Made by a program: the position numbers and the translations under genes. Shown here one piece after another: positions 23,813-32,193 of a stretch of DNA of 64,000 nucleotides (its first letter is position 1; each line of letters begins with the position of its first letter). The stretch spans positions 248,001 through 312,000 of the forward strand of contig NZ_VFPA01000007.1 in assembly GCF_006716445.1 (NCBI RefSeq). The letters run 5' to 3'. The stretch is from Pseudonocardia kunmingensis. GTDB lineage: Bacteria; Actinomycetota; Actinomycetes; Mycobacteriales; Pseudonocardiaceae. The notes under the pieces were generated by a model. The model worked only from the letters and a program-made list of their open reading frames with translations. It made no database searches and was not told where the DNA came from.

Positions 23813-24702
23813 CGGACCAGGTGGGCCTTCCGCCAGAGGATCTCGGTCGGCCCGCCGATGATGCCCTGCTCGCGCAGGAACGGCACGAGCTTGCGCGCCG
23901 ACCAGTGCAGCGTCTCCCGGTGGTGCGGGTTCGCGAGGGCCGCGCGGTGCCCGACCGCGGGGTCGATGCCGACGGAGGCGTAGACGTCGCGGTGGACGAG
24001 GTTGCGGGCCACGACGAACGCGATCCGCGCCGCGAGGTAGCGGGCGAGCTCGCGCTGCGCCCGGTTGGTCTTCGGCATGATCCGGACCAGCTCCTCGCGG
24101 GCGTACCGGACGTGCCGCGCCTCCTCCGTCACGTGGATCTTGTTGACCATGCGGGTGAGCGGCTGCACCGTGTCGTCGCGCATTGCCTCGCGCTGCAGCT
24201 GGTCGAGGATCTCCTCGACGAACAGGGTGCCGGCGAACATCGCGGGCCCGGTGCCGACCGTCTTGAACAGCCGCCCCAGCTCGTGGGTGACGCGTCGGGG
24301 CGCGTAGTCCGGCACGCCGTAGCGCTCGGTCATCCTCGCGAACATGACCGAGTGCCGGCACTCGTCGGCGATCTCGGTGAGCGCGTACTGGATGTGGCGC
24401 CGGCGCGGGTCACGGTCGTAGGCGTAGCGCAGCAGCATCTGCATGAGGATGATCTCGAACCACAGGCCGATGCGGGCGATGCTGCAGATCTCGTGCACCG
24501 CGAGGGTGTGCCGCTGCTCCTCGCTCAGGGCGTCCCACAGCGGCGTGCCGTAGAGCGAGACGCGGTGCGGCGGCACCGCCCAGGCCCCGTCGACGAGCGG
24601 GGCGTCCCAGTCGATGTCGATGCCCGGCTCGTAGGAGTGCTCCAGCGACGAGCGCAGCAGCCGTTCGGCCGTGGCCTCCCGGTCCCCGACGGCGCGGGTC
24701 AC
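23809..24702 (-). CDS. AurF-like non-heme diiron oxygenase
   Basis: A 297-residue ferritin-fold oxygenase. Two helices carry the diiron motifs ADECRHSVMFARM and EEARHVRYAREEL, with further Glu in WFEIILMQ and FVEEILDQLQ. This is the pattern of the AurF family, whose founding member oxidises an aromatic amine to a nitro group; most actinobacterial members have no known substrate. GTG 24702 overlaps the SDR stop (GTGA), so translation is coupled on both sides. The C-terminal KLVPFLREQGIIGGPTEILWRKAHL is typical of the family. Confidence 0.87.
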   Translation of the reverse strand: MTRAVGDREATAERLLRSSLEHSYEPGIDIDWDAPLVDGAWAVPPHRVSLYGTPLWDALSEEQRHTLAVHEICSIARIGLWFEIILMQMLLRYAYDRDPRRRHIQYALTEIADECRHSVMFARMTERYGVPDYAPRRVTHELGRLFKTVGTGPAMFAGTLFVEEILDQLQREAMRDDTVQPLTRMVNKIHVTEEARHVRYAREELVRIMPKTNRAQRELARYLAARIAFVVARNLVHRDVYASVGIDPAVGHRAALANPHHRETLHWSARKLVPFLREQGIIGGPTEILWRKAHLVR

Positions 24703-25562
24703 CGGGCGCTCCGCTGCGGGGCGCGGCCGGTCAGCCGCGCGACGAGGCCGGCCGCCAGCGGGGATCCGTCGAAGCGGCCCGCGGCGGCCTGCGCGCGGAT
24801 GCGCCGGGCCACGGCCGGGCCCACGACGCCGGGCAGGTGCCGGCCGGCCCACAGCTCCAGGTTGCCGGCGCGCGTGCAGGCGGTGTCGCGCGGCGGCCGG
24901 CCCGCGGTGAGGACGCGCAGCACGGTGCCGACGACGTCCTCGACCTCCTCGCGCCGCACCTGGCCCTCGAGCGCGAGCCCGACCTCGGCGCCCGCGGCGT
25001 GGATCGGCGTGCGCACGTACCCCGGGTAGACGGTGCTGACGTGCAGCTCGGTGCCGTACTCGAGCCGCAGCGCGTCGGCGTAGGCCGCCATGCCGCGCTT
25101 CGCGACGCTGTAGGCCGACACGAACGGCAGCGTGAGGTAGGCCAGCTCGCTGGAGACGAAGACGGCCCGGCCGCGCGCGCCGCCGCGCTCGGCCCGGCTC
25201 GCGGTCAGCGCGGGCAGCGCCGCGGCGGTGACCCGCCACGCGCCCAGCAGGTTGACGTCGATGACGCGCAGCGCGTCCGGCTCGAGGGGGCCACCCGCGT
25301 CGTTCGGGATGCCGATGCCGGCGTAGTGCACGACGGCGTCGAGGCCGCCCAGCCGCTGCACGGCCTCGCCGACCGCGGCCTCGACGGCGGCCGTGTCGGT
25401 GATGTCGCAGGCGAGCACGCCGTCGCCGCCGGCGACGTCGAGCCCGACGACCTGGGCTCCCCGCTCGCGCAACCGCATGCTGGTGGGCGCACCGAAGCCG
25501 CCCGCCGCGCCCGTGACGAGCACGCGGGCGGGGGTTCGGGCGGACACCGCTGTCGCTGCCAT
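24699..25562 (-). CDS. Short-chain dehydrogenase/reductase
   Basis: A 287-residue SDR. The cofactor motif TGAAGGFG is at residues 17-24, VVHYAGIGIP replaces the usual NNAG, the catalytic Ser is in VFVSSEL and the pair is YSVAKRG. It is the first gene of an operon with the diiron oxygenase and the hydrolase. It starts 28 bases from the first of two palindromes shared with the divergent TetR gene, so TetR repression is likely. The substrate is unknown; an alcohol or ketone linked to the oxygenase product is plausible. Confidence 0.9.
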   Translation of the reverse strand: MAATAVSARTPARVLVTGAAGGFGAPTSMRLRERGAQVVGLDVAGGDGVLACDITDTAAVEAAVGEAVQRLGGLDAVVHYAGIGIPNDAGGPLEPDALRVIDVNLLGAWRVTAAALPALTASRAERGGARGRAVFVSSELAYLTLPFVSAYSVAKRGMAAYADALRLEYGTELHVSTVYPGYVRTPIHAAGAEVGLALEGQVRREEVEDVVGTVLRVLTAGRPPRDTACTRAGNLELWAGRHLPGVVGPAVARRIRAQAAAGRFDGSPLAAGLVARLTGRAPQRSAR

Positions 25563-25589
25563 CGTTCCGGCCTCCCGACGACTCTTGCT

Positions 25590-25620
25590 GTTACCGGCGG
25601 TAACTGTTACCACTGGTACC
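25590..25620. promoter_or_regulatory. Twin operator palindromes for the divergent TetR gene
   Basis: GTTACC-GGC-GGTAAC (25590-25604) and GTTACC-ACT-GGTACC (25606-25620) sit side by side, with centres 16 bp apart, between the SDR start (25562) and the TetR start (25621). The TetR GTG follows the second palindrome directly, so its mRNA may be leaderless. Tandem TetR sites with this geometry usually bind two dimers. Confidence 0.7.
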
Positions 25621-26295
25621 GTGCCTCGCGACGAGCCCCGTGTCAAGGCGGCCACCCCGGCCGACCGCCAGCAGCGCAGGGCCGAGCGCCGCGCCGAGAT
25701 GGTGCAGGCGGCCATCGAGGCGGTGCGCACCCACGGGCCGGGCGTCTCCGTCGCGGAGATCGCGGCGACGGCGGGCATCACCAAGCCGGTGCTCTACCGG
25801 CACTTCACCGACCGGGCCGACCTGCAGCGCGCGGTCGGCGAGCAGGCGGCGCAGATGCTGCTGGGCCGGATGGCCCCGGAGATCGACCCCGAACGCGAGC
25901 CCGCGCAGCTCATCCGAGGCGTGATCGACGCGTTCCTCGCCGGGATCGAGGACGAGCCGCAGCTGTGGCGCTTCGTCGTGCACCACCCGGTGGAGCGCGC
26001 GGCGGGGGCCGAGGTCGTCGAGGACGCCCGCGAGCAGATCGCCCGCATGCTGGCCATGGTCATCGGCGAGCGGATGCGGGCGCTCGGCCTCGACTCCGGC
26101 GGCGCGGAGGCATGGGCGCAGGGGCTCGTCGGCATGGTGCAGAGCGCGGGCGACTGGTGGCTCGAGCGGCGCACGATGAGCCGCGCCGCGCTCACCGACT
26201 ACCTGACCACGATCATCTGGGGCGGGATCTCGGGCGTGCTCGCGATGGCGGACGCCCCCGGCGGCCTCACGGTCCCGGAGGTCGGGCGTGGCTGA
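25621..26295 (+). CDS. TetR-family regulator of the SDR/oxygenase operon
   Basis: A 224-residue TetR protein: EMVQAAIEAVRTHGPGVSVAEIAATAGITKPVLYRHFTDRADLQRAV is the DNA-binding region (about residues 26-72). The ligand domain contains WRFVVHHPVERAAG and GMVQSAGDWWLERRTMSRAAL, Trp-rich as in regulators that bind hydrophobic ligands. I chose GTG 25621 because it follows the operator immediately and gives a normal-length N-terminal arm; there is no Shine-Dalgarno. It overlaps the DUF4873 gene by eight bases. Confidence 0.9.
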   Translation: MPRDEPRVKAATPADRQQRRAERRAEMVQAAIEAVRTHGPGVSVAEIAATAGITKPVLYRHFTDRADLQRAVGEQAAQMLLGRMAPEIDPEREPAQLIRGVIDAFLAGIEDEPQLWRFVVHHPVERAAGAEVVEDAREQIARMLAMVIGERMRALGLDSGGAEAWAQGLVGMVQSAGDWWLERRTMSRAALTDYLTTIIWGGISGVLAMADAPGGLTVPEVGRG

Positions 26296-26587
26296 CGACG
26301 ACGAGGGCTACACCGGCCCGGCGGTCCTCACCGTCGGCGGGCGGGACGTGCCCGTGCACGCCCGGCTGGACGCCCGGCACGAACCGCAGGACGGTCGGCT
26401 GCACTGGTTCGGGCGCGTACGGCCCGCGGACGACGCGGGCGAGCTGCCCGGCGGGCGGATCGAGCTGCGCACCGACGGCGCCCGCGCGGAGGGGCGTCTC
26501 GGGGAGGTCGACCCGTGGGGCCGCTACCGCGTCACCGGCGTGGGCAGGCCGCCGTTCGCGCTGGACGAGCCGGACCTCGACGACTGA
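26288..26587 (+). CDS. DUF4873-domain protein
   Basis: A 99-residue protein of the DUF4873 type: YTGPAVLTVGGRDVPVHARLDARHEPQDGRLHWFGRV, then DPWGRYRVTGVGRPPFALDEPD. In other actinobacteria this domain occurs alone or fused to flavin monooxygenases near SDR and TetR genes, which matches the context here. It begins at a GTG inside the last codons of the TetR gene, so the two are coupled. The function is unknown. Confidence 0.83.
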   Translation: MADDDEGYTGPAVLTVGGRDVPVHARLDARHEPQDGRLHWFGRVRPADDAGELPGGRIELRTDGARAEGRLGEVDPWGRYRVTGVGRPPFALDEPDLDD

Positions 26588-26590
26588 CTC

Positions 26591-26630
26591 GTGAGTGGAT
26601 ACGGGTGCCGGAGCACCCGTATCCACTCAC
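26591..26630. terminator. Bidirectional hairpin between convergent genes
   Basis: 17-bp perfect arms (26591-26607 and 26614-26630) with a 6-base loop. It lies four bases after the DUF4873 stop and eight bases before the DUF3107 stop on the other strand, so it can end both transcripts. There is no T tract. Confidence 0.85.
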
Positions 26631-26637
26631 GGGGGCC

Positions 26638-26865
26638 TCAGCCGATCGCGAAGCCGACGCGGCCCGCCGCGGCGGGCGCGATCTCGACGTAGGCGATCTG
26701 GGCGGCGCGCACGAGGTAGCGCCTGCCCTTGTCGTCGACGAGGCGCAGCAGCCCGTCGGCGTTCTTGATCGCGTCGTCGACCAGCGCCTGGACCTCGTCC
26801 GGCGTCTGGTCGCTGGACACCACGAGCTCGCGCGCGCTCTCCGCGATGCCGATCTTGACCTCCAC
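26638..26865 (-). CDS. DUF3107-domain protein
   Basis: A 75-residue protein matching DUF3107 (the mycobacterial Rv3208A/TB9.4 type): MEVKIGIAESARELVVSSDQTPDEVQALV, then LVDDKGRRYLVRAAQIAYVEIAP. It is small, conserved in actinobacteria and of unknown function. Position beside the ferritin-like gene and DEAD helicase matches the mycobacterial order. GGAGG precedes the ATG. Confidence 0.93.
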   Translation of the reverse strand: MEVKIGIAESARELVVSSDQTPDEVQALVDDAIKNADGLLRLVDDKGRRYLVRAAQIAYVEIAPAAAGRVGFAIG

Positions 26866-26972
26866 CGGTGGACCTCCTGGTCGAGCTGGTTGTTGGGTGC
26901 GCGGCCCAGGCTAGACGAGCAGAGGGGGCCGTGAGGTCGCGGGCGCTCCGCCGTGGGCGAACTCCCGGCCGC

Positions 26973-27641
26973 TCAGTTGAGTCCGAGGCGGGCCATCCGC
27001 TTGCCGTGGTTGGACTGCAGCCGCCGCAGCAGCGCCGCGATGCCGGACAGGTCGCCGGAACCGGACACGATGAACTCGGCGAGCTCGTCGCGCTCGGCGA
27101 CGATGTGCTGGGCCTGGGTGACGGCCTCACCGAGCAGCCGGCGCCCCCACAGCGCGAGCCGGTCGTGCACCTGCCTCCCGCTCGCGCACGCGGCCTTCAC
27201 CTCGCGCTCGGCGAAGGCGCTGTGCCCGGTGTCGGCCAGCACCTGCTGCACCAGGGCGCCGGTGGGGCCCGGCAGCCACCCGGCGATCTCGCGGTAGAAG
27301 TCGGCCGCGAGGCCGTCGCCGAGGTAGGCCTTCACCAGTGACTCCAGCCAGCTGCGCGGCGCCGTGGAGGCGTGGTAGGCGTCCCACTGCGCCACGAACG
27401 GCAGCATCGCGTCCTCGATCGGCACGCCGAGCCCGTGCAGGTGCTCCTCGAGCATCCGGAAGTGGCCGATCTCGGCGGCGGCCATGGCCGACAGCGCCGC
27501 CCGGCCGGCGAGCGTGGGCGCGTGCCGCGCGTCCTCGGCCAGCCGGTCGAACGCCGACAGCTCCCCGTAGGCGAGCACGCCCAGCAGGTCGACGGTGGCC
27601 CGGTCCGCTCCGGCAGGGTCCGCCGCCTGCGCAGTCTCCAT
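26973..27641 (-). CDS. Ferritin-like fold protein (MiaE-like)
   Basis: This 222-residue helical protein has ferritin-like signatures in LLGVLAYGELSAFDRLAEDA (Glu near residue 28), AMAAAEIGHFRMLEEHL (Glu and His spaced as metal ligands) and DTGHSAFAEREVKAAC. Actinobacterial relatives are annotated as tRNA-(MS[2]IO[6]A)-hydroxylase-like, though hydroxylation of tRNA has not been shown for them. It is divergent from the DEAD helicase, as in mycobacteria. Confidence 0.85.
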   Translation of the reverse strand: METAQAADPAGADRATVDLLGVLAYGELSAFDRLAEDARHAPTLAGRAALSAMAAAEIGHFRMLEEHLHGLGVPIEDAMLPFVAQWDAYHASTAPRSWLESLVKAYLGDGLAADFYREIAGWLPGPTGALVQQVLADTGHSAFAEREVKAACASGRQVHDRLALWGRRLLGEAVTQAQHIVAERDELAEFIVSGSGDLSGIAALLRRLQSNHGKRMARLGLN

Positions 27642-27776
27642 GTGGGCGAGCCTAGTCGAGCGGGCGCCCGGTGACGGATGTCACGATCGGCGGCGCCAGG
27701 GCGGCCGGACCGGCCGCGGAGGCGCACCTCACGGCGCCTGCGGGCGTGCCGGGCTGTCGCCACGAGCGGAAACCGG

Positions 27777-27782
27777 TAGGAT
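27777..27782 (+). promoter_or_regulatory. Possible -10 element for the DEAD-box helicase
   Basis: TAGGAT lies about 100 bases before the ATG I chose for the helicase. No good -35 is seen. If real, transcription would begin near 27789, which rules out the upstream in-frame start at 27671. Confidence 0.35.
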
Positions 27783-27877
27783 GTGCGGTAGCGCAGTGCC
27801 CGGCTGGGGCGCGCGCTCACCGGCGGTCGCCGGTCTGTGGTCCCGAACCCCGGGAACGCGTCCGGAGCCGCAACGAC

Positions 27878-29803
27878 ATGGTGCGTGCAGCGCCTTGCCT
27901 GCTCTCCCGCCCGAGCGCGTCCGCGCCGGTGGTCGACGAGCCGGCCCCGGGCTCCTGTGCGCGGAGAGAGGCGATCAACCTGTCCGTCGAGAACGAAGCG
28001 GTGAACGACGTCCCCGTCGAGGATCCCGCTGTCGAGAACCCCGTCATCGAGAACCCCCCGACCGCCGACCCGACCGACGAGGTCGTGGAGGCGCATCCCC
28101 TCCAGGCCGGAGCCCCCGTCAAGGCCGAGTCCCCCACCTTCGCCGAACTCGGCGTCCGCCCCGAGATCGTCAAGGCGCTCTCCGAGGCCGGCATCGAGCG
28201 TACGTTCGCCATCCAGGAGCTCACCCTCCCGCTGGCGCTCGCCGGCGAGGACGTGATCGGCCAGGCCCGCACCGGCATGGGCAAGACGCTCGGCTTCGGC
28301 GTCCCCCTGCTGCAGCGCGTGGTCCCACCCTCGGAGCAGCCCGCGGCCGACGCCCACGGCGAGGCCGCCGACCGCACCAAGGACGTCCCGCAGGCTCTCG
28401 TCGTGGTGCCCACGCGCGAGCTGTGCGTGCAGGTCGCCAAGGACATCGCCGACGCCGGCAAGCACCTCGGCATCCGGGTCACCGCCATCTACGGTGGCCG
28501 CACCTACGAGCCGCAGCTCGCCGCCCTGCGCAAGGGCGTCGACGTGGTCGTCGGCACCCCGGGCCGCCTGCTCGACCTCGCCGAGCAGCGCCACCTGGTG
28601 CTCGGCCGCGTGCAGGCCCTCGTGCTGGACGAGGCCGACGAGATGCTCGACCTCGGCTTCCTGCCCGACGTCGAGCGGATCATGCGCATGCTGCCCGAGA
28701 AGCGGCACACGATGCTGTTCTCGGCCACGATGCCCGGCCCGATCATCGCGCTGTCGCGCGCCTTCCTGCACCGGCCCACGCACATCCGGGCCGAGGAGGC
28801 CGACCAGGGCTCGGTGCACGAGCGCACCCGCCAGCTGGTCTACCGCGCGCACGCGATGGACAAGGTCGAGCTGCTCACCCGCGTGCTGCAGGCCGAGGAG
28901 CGCGGCCTCACGATGATCTTCGCACGCACCAAGCGCACGGTGCAGCGGGTGGCCGACGACCTGGCCGACCGCGGCTTCGCGGCCGCCGCCGTGCACGGCG
29001 ACCTGGGCCAGGGCGCCCGCGAGCAGGCGCTGCGCGCGTTCCGCTCGGGCAAGGTCGACGTGCTGGTGGCCACCGACGTGGCCGCCCGCGGCATCGACGT
29101 CACCGACGTCACGCACGTCGTCAACTACCAGTGCCCCGAGGACTCGAAGACCTACGTCCACCGGATCGGCCGCACCGGCCGCGCCGGCAAGGAGGGCGTG
29201 GCCGTCACCCTCGTCGACTGGGACGAGATCCCCCGCTGGAAGCTGATCAGCGACGATCTCAGCCTGGGCATCGAGGAGCCGGTCGAGACGTACTCGACGT
29301 CCGACCACCTGTACGCCGAGCTCGGCATCCCCACCAGCGCCACCGGCCGCCTGCCGCGCTCGAAGCGCACCCGGGCCGGGCTGGAGGCCGAGTACGTCGA
29401 CACCGAGGGCGACTACGGCAGCAAGCGCAAGCGCGACAAGCCGAGCGGCCGTCGTCGCCAGGACGAGGACGAGGTGATCCCCGCCCGGCGGCCCCGCTCG
29501 CGGGCCCGCACGCGCAGCCGCGCGGGCGTCACGCTCAGCGGGCCCGACCAGTCCGCCGCCGACGCGGCCGAGTCGCCCCGCGACACGGCCACCGACGTCA
29601 GCACGGCAGACGTCCGCACCGCCGATGCCGGCAGCGCCGACACCAGCGCCGACACCGGCGTCGACGCCGGGACCGGCCCGGACGCCGGCGAGCGTTCCGA
29701 GGGCGGCCGCCCGCGCCGGCGTCGTCGCCGCGGTGGCGCCCGTCGCCGCCCGGCGGGCGAGTCGGCCGTCGAAACGCAGGCCTCGGACGCCGCCGCGAGC
29801 TGA
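27878..29803 (+). CDS. DEAD/DEAH-box RNA helicase
   Basis: A DEAD-box helicase (641 residues from this start) that unwinds RNA in ribosome assembly or mRNA decay. Motifs in order: Q motif FAIQELTLPLALAG, ARTGMGKT, PTREL, TPGR, VLDEADEMLDLGF, SATMPG, ATDVAARGIDV, and HRIGRTGRAG. A C-terminal Arg-rich tail (RPRRRRRRGGARRRPAG) probably binds RNA. It is the mycobacterial Rv3211 type by context. The start is uncertain: homology begins only near FAELGVRPEIVKAL. ATG 27878 lacks a ribosome binding site, whereas GAGAGG lies before a CTG at 27980 (Leu-Ser-Val-Glu-Asn), which may be the true start. Confidence 0.92.
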   Translation: MVRAAPCLLSRPSASAPVVDEPAPGSCARREAINLSVENEAVNDVPVEDPAVENPVIENPPTADPTDEVVEAHPLQAGAPVKAESPTFAELGVRPEIVKALSEAGIERTFAIQELTLPLALAGEDVIGQARTGMGKTLGFGVPLLQRVVPPSEQPAADAHGEAADRTKDVPQALVVVPTRELCVQVAKDIADAGKHLGIRVTAIYGGRTYEPQLAALRKGVDVVVGTPGRLLDLAEQRHLVLGRVQALVLDEADEMLDLGFLPDVERIMRMLPEKRHTMLFSATMPGPIIALSRAFLHRPTHIRAEEADQGSVHERTRQLVYRAHAMDKVELLTRVLQAEERGLTMIFARTKRTVQRVADDLADRGFAAAAVHGDLGQGAREQALRAFRSGKVDVLVATDVAARGIDVTDVTHVVNYQCPEDSKTYVHRIGRTGRAGKEGVAVTLVDWDEIPRWKLISDDLSLGIEEPVETYSTSDHLYAELGIPTSATGRLPRSKRTRAGLEAEYVDTEGDYGSKRKRDKPSGRRRQDEDEVIPARRPRSRARTRSRAGVTLSGPDQSAADAAESPRDTATDVSTADVRTADAGSADTSADTGVDAGTGPDAGERSEGGRPRRRRRRGGARRRPAGESAVETQASDAAAS

Positions 29804-29822
29804 TCCGCGCAGCAGGCCGGGG

Positions 29823-31094
29823 ATGGCTCCCGACACCGACGCGCGCCCGCGCCCGGCGCGGCTCCGGCCCGAACGGCGCCGCCGCAGCGACCTCGTCGTC
29901 GCGGCGGCGCTCACGGCCGTGCTCCTCGGCGCGGCCGCCGTGCTCTGGGGCACGAGCGACGTCGTCGCCACGACGTCGCGGCCCGCGGCCGCACCGATCG
30001 CGCCTCCGCCGCCCGCAACGGGCGTGCCCGCGGCACTGGCCGAAGGATGGCGCGCGCCCAGCGGCGCCACCGTGGTCCCCGCCGTCGCCGGGCCGGCCGT
30101 CGTCACCGCCGACGGCGACCGGGTCGTCGGGCGGGACGCCGTCACCGGCGAGGAGCGTTGGAGCTACGAGCGCGACCGGCCGTTGTGCACGGTGGCTCCC
30201 GGGTTCCCCCGCGCGGACGACGGCGTCGGGCGCGTTCTCGCGCTGTACGCGGGCGGCTCCGGGTACTGCAGCGAGCTCACCGCGCTGCGCCCCGACACCG
30301 GGGCGCGCGCCGGCGCCGCGAACCCGGACGCGCACCCGGGCACCCGGCTGCTCGCGTCCGGCTCGTCCGTCGTCGCGACGGGCAGCGACTACCTCGAGGT
30401 CCTGCGCAGCGACCTGGTCAAGACCCTGGAGTACGGCGCCGTCCCGGCGGCCGCACAGCCCGACCAGCAGCCGCGCCCGCGCTGTTCGCACGCCTCCACC
30501 GCGATCGGCTCCGACCGGCTCGGCCTGGTGGAGCGCTGTCCCGGCGAGCCCACCGACCGGCTGACGGTCCTCGCGCCGGACGGCGAGGACGGCGCCGAGG
30601 AGCCGCAGGAGGAGTTCTCGGTCCCGCTGCCCGGCACGGGGGCGGTGCTGCTGGCGGTGTCCGCGGACCGCGCCGCGGTGGTACTCCCCGGCCCCGCGCG
30701 CCTGCTGGTGTTCGACGCCGCGGGCAGCCAGGTCGCCGAGCACCCGCTGGACGTCCCGGACGCCGAGATCACCGACCCCCCGGGTGGCGCCGCCGCCGTG
30801 GAGACCGACGGCGAGCGGTTCTCCTGGTGGACCGGGTCGCGCACGATCGCGCTCGACGCGCGGGAGCTGACGCCGCTGTGGTCGGTCCCCGGGACGGTCG
30901 GTCCGGCCGTCGCGCACGCGGGCGGGTTGCTCGTGCCCGTCCCGGACGGGCTCCTCGTCCTCGACGCCGTCGCCGGCTCCGCGCTGCGCACGATCCCGGT
31001 CGCGCGACCGGACGGGCCGGTGCGCCTCGCGTCGATCGGCGAGGTGCTGCTCGAGCAGCGCGGCGCCGAGGTGGTCGCCCTGCACCCGGCGTGA
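29823..31094 (+). CDS. Membrane-anchored beta-propeller (PQQ-like) protein, Rv3212 type
   Basis: A 423-residue protein: basic N-terminus, one helix at about 25-45 (LVVAAALTAVLLGAAAVLWG), a Pro/Ala linker, then repeated beta blades with motifs such as DRVVGRDAVTGEERWSY, ALRPDTGARAGA, TIALDARELTPLWSVPGT and LLVLDAVAGSALRTI. The repeats fit a PQQ-type propeller outside the membrane. Cys residues near 124, 137, 224 and 239 may form disulfides. It follows the DEAD helicase by 19 bases, as in mycobacteria. The function is unknown. Confidence 0.83.
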   Translation: MAPDTDARPRPARLRPERRRRSDLVVAAALTAVLLGAAAVLWGTSDVVATTSRPAAAPIAPPPPATGVPAALAEGWRAPSGATVVPAVAGPAVVTADGDRVVGRDAVTGEERWSYERDRPLCTVAPGFPRADDGVGRVLALYAGGSGYCSELTALRPDTGARAGAANPDAHPGTRLLASGSSVVATGSDYLEVLRSDLVKTLEYGAVPAAAQPDQQPRPRCSHASTAIGSDRLGLVERCPGEPTDRLTVLAPDGEDGAEEPQEEFSVPLPGTGAVLLAVSADRAAVVLPGPARLLVFDAAGSQVAEHPLDVPDAEITDPPGGAAAVETDGERFSWWTGSRTIALDARELTPLWSVPGTVGPAVAHAGGLLVPVPDGLLVLDAVAGSALRTIPVARPDGPVRLASIGEVLLEQRGAEVVALHPA

Positions 31095-31145
31095 CGATCA
31101 GCGGCTCGACTCGCCGATCCGTCCCGACCGGGTGAACCTGTTCTC

Positions 31146-31946
31146 GTGAGCACCGCATCGCCCTCTCCGACCGCACCGGGGTACTTCCCGCCCGGCAGCG
31201 CCACCCGCCGCGTCATCGGCGATCCGGCGGCGCTGGTCGGCGGCATCAGCGCGCTGTTCCTGCAGGCCCTGCACCCGCGCGCGATGGCGGGCGTCGACCA
31301 GCACTCGTCGTTCCCCGCCGACTTCTGGCCGCGGCTGCAGCGCACGGCGGGGTACGTCACGACGCTCGCGTTCGCCGAGACGGCCACCGCCGACCGCGCC
31401 GTGGCCCGGGTGCGCGCGATCCACCGCCGGGTGCGCGGGATCGACCCGGTCACCGGCAGGCCCTACTCCGCCGACGACCCCGACCTGCTGCGCTGGGTGC
31501 ACGTCACGGAGGTGAGCTCGTTCTCCGCCGCGGTGCGCAGGCTGGGGCTGATCGACGAGGCCGAGGAGGACCGGTTCCTCGCCGAGCAGGTGCGGGCCGG
31601 TGCCCTGCTGGGTGGCACGGACCTGCCGGGCAGCCGGGCCGAGGTGGAGGCCTACTTCTCCGCCGTCCGGCCCGAGCTCGTCGCGAGCCCGACGGCGATG
31701 CGGGCGGCGCGGCGGCTGCTGCTGGCCCCGATGCCGTGGCGCGTCGCGCTGCTCACCCCCGCGCGGCCGGCCTGGACGGCGGTGGCGGCCGTGGCGATCG
31801 GGATGATGCCGGGGTGGGCGAAGCGGCTCTACGGCCTCCCTCGGGTGCCCGGGGAGGAACTGGCCACCACCGCAGGCCTCGCGACGCTGCGCACCGGCAT
31901 GCTGGCCGTCAGGCGAGCCACTGGACGGCCAGCACCACCGCGGTGA
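31146..31946 (+). CDS. Oxygenase MpaB-family protein (DUF2236)
   Basis: A 266-residue helical protein with the DUF2236 landmarks ALFLQALHPRAMAGVDQHSSF (His ligands), TLAFAETATADRAVARVRAIHRRVRG, LLRWVHVTEVSSFSAAVRRLG and a hydrophobic C-terminus (PAWTAVAAVAIGMMPGW). MpaB and latex-clearing proteins of this family bind heme b and oxidise hydrophobic compounds. The final 38 bases overlap the convergent membrane-protein gene. The start is GTG 31146 with a weak ribosome binding site. Confidence 0.87.
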   Translation: MSTASPSPTAPGYFPPGSATRRVIGDPAALVGGISALFLQALHPRAMAGVDQHSSFPADFWPRLQRTAGYVTTLAFAETATADRAVARVRAIHRRVRGIDPVTGRPYSADDPDLLRWVHVTEVSSFSAAVRRLGLIDEAEEDRFLAEQVRAGALLGGTDLPGSRAEVEAYFSAVRPELVASPTAMRAARRLLLAPMPWRVALLTPARPAWTAVAAVAIGMMPGWAKRLYGLPRVPGEELATTAGLATLRTGMLAVRRATGRPAPPR

Positions 31947-32193
31947 CGAGCACGACGGCCAGCGCGGCGACCGCCGCGACGCCGTCGCGCCTGCGGTCGG
32001 CCTGGCGCTGGGCCAGCACCGCCAGGACCGCGGCGACGGCGTGCCCCGCGATCGTCGCGCCGGTGGGCCCGGGCACCCCGAGCCGCTCCGCGAGGAACCA
32101 GGCGCCGACGAGCGCCAGCACGAGGGCCACCAGGCCGCCCGCCAGCAGCCCGGCCAGCCCGCGCAGCAGCCGGACGCCGCGGGCCTCGGTCAT
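31909..32193 (-). CDS. Small membrane protein of unknown function
   Basis: A 94-residue protein with three predicted helices: residues 10-32 (LLRGLAGLLAGGLVALVLALVGAWFLAE), 45-62 and 72-92. The ATG overlaps the RecB-like gene stop (ATGA), so it is translationally coupled to it, and the 3' end overlaps the MpaB-family gene on the other strand by 38 bases. I do not recognise the family. Confidence 0.72.
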   Translation of the reverse strand: MTEARGVRLLRGLAGLLAGGLVALVLALVGAWFLAERLGVPGPTGATIAGHAVAAVLAVLAQRQADRRRDGVAAVAALAVVLVTAVVLAVQWLA

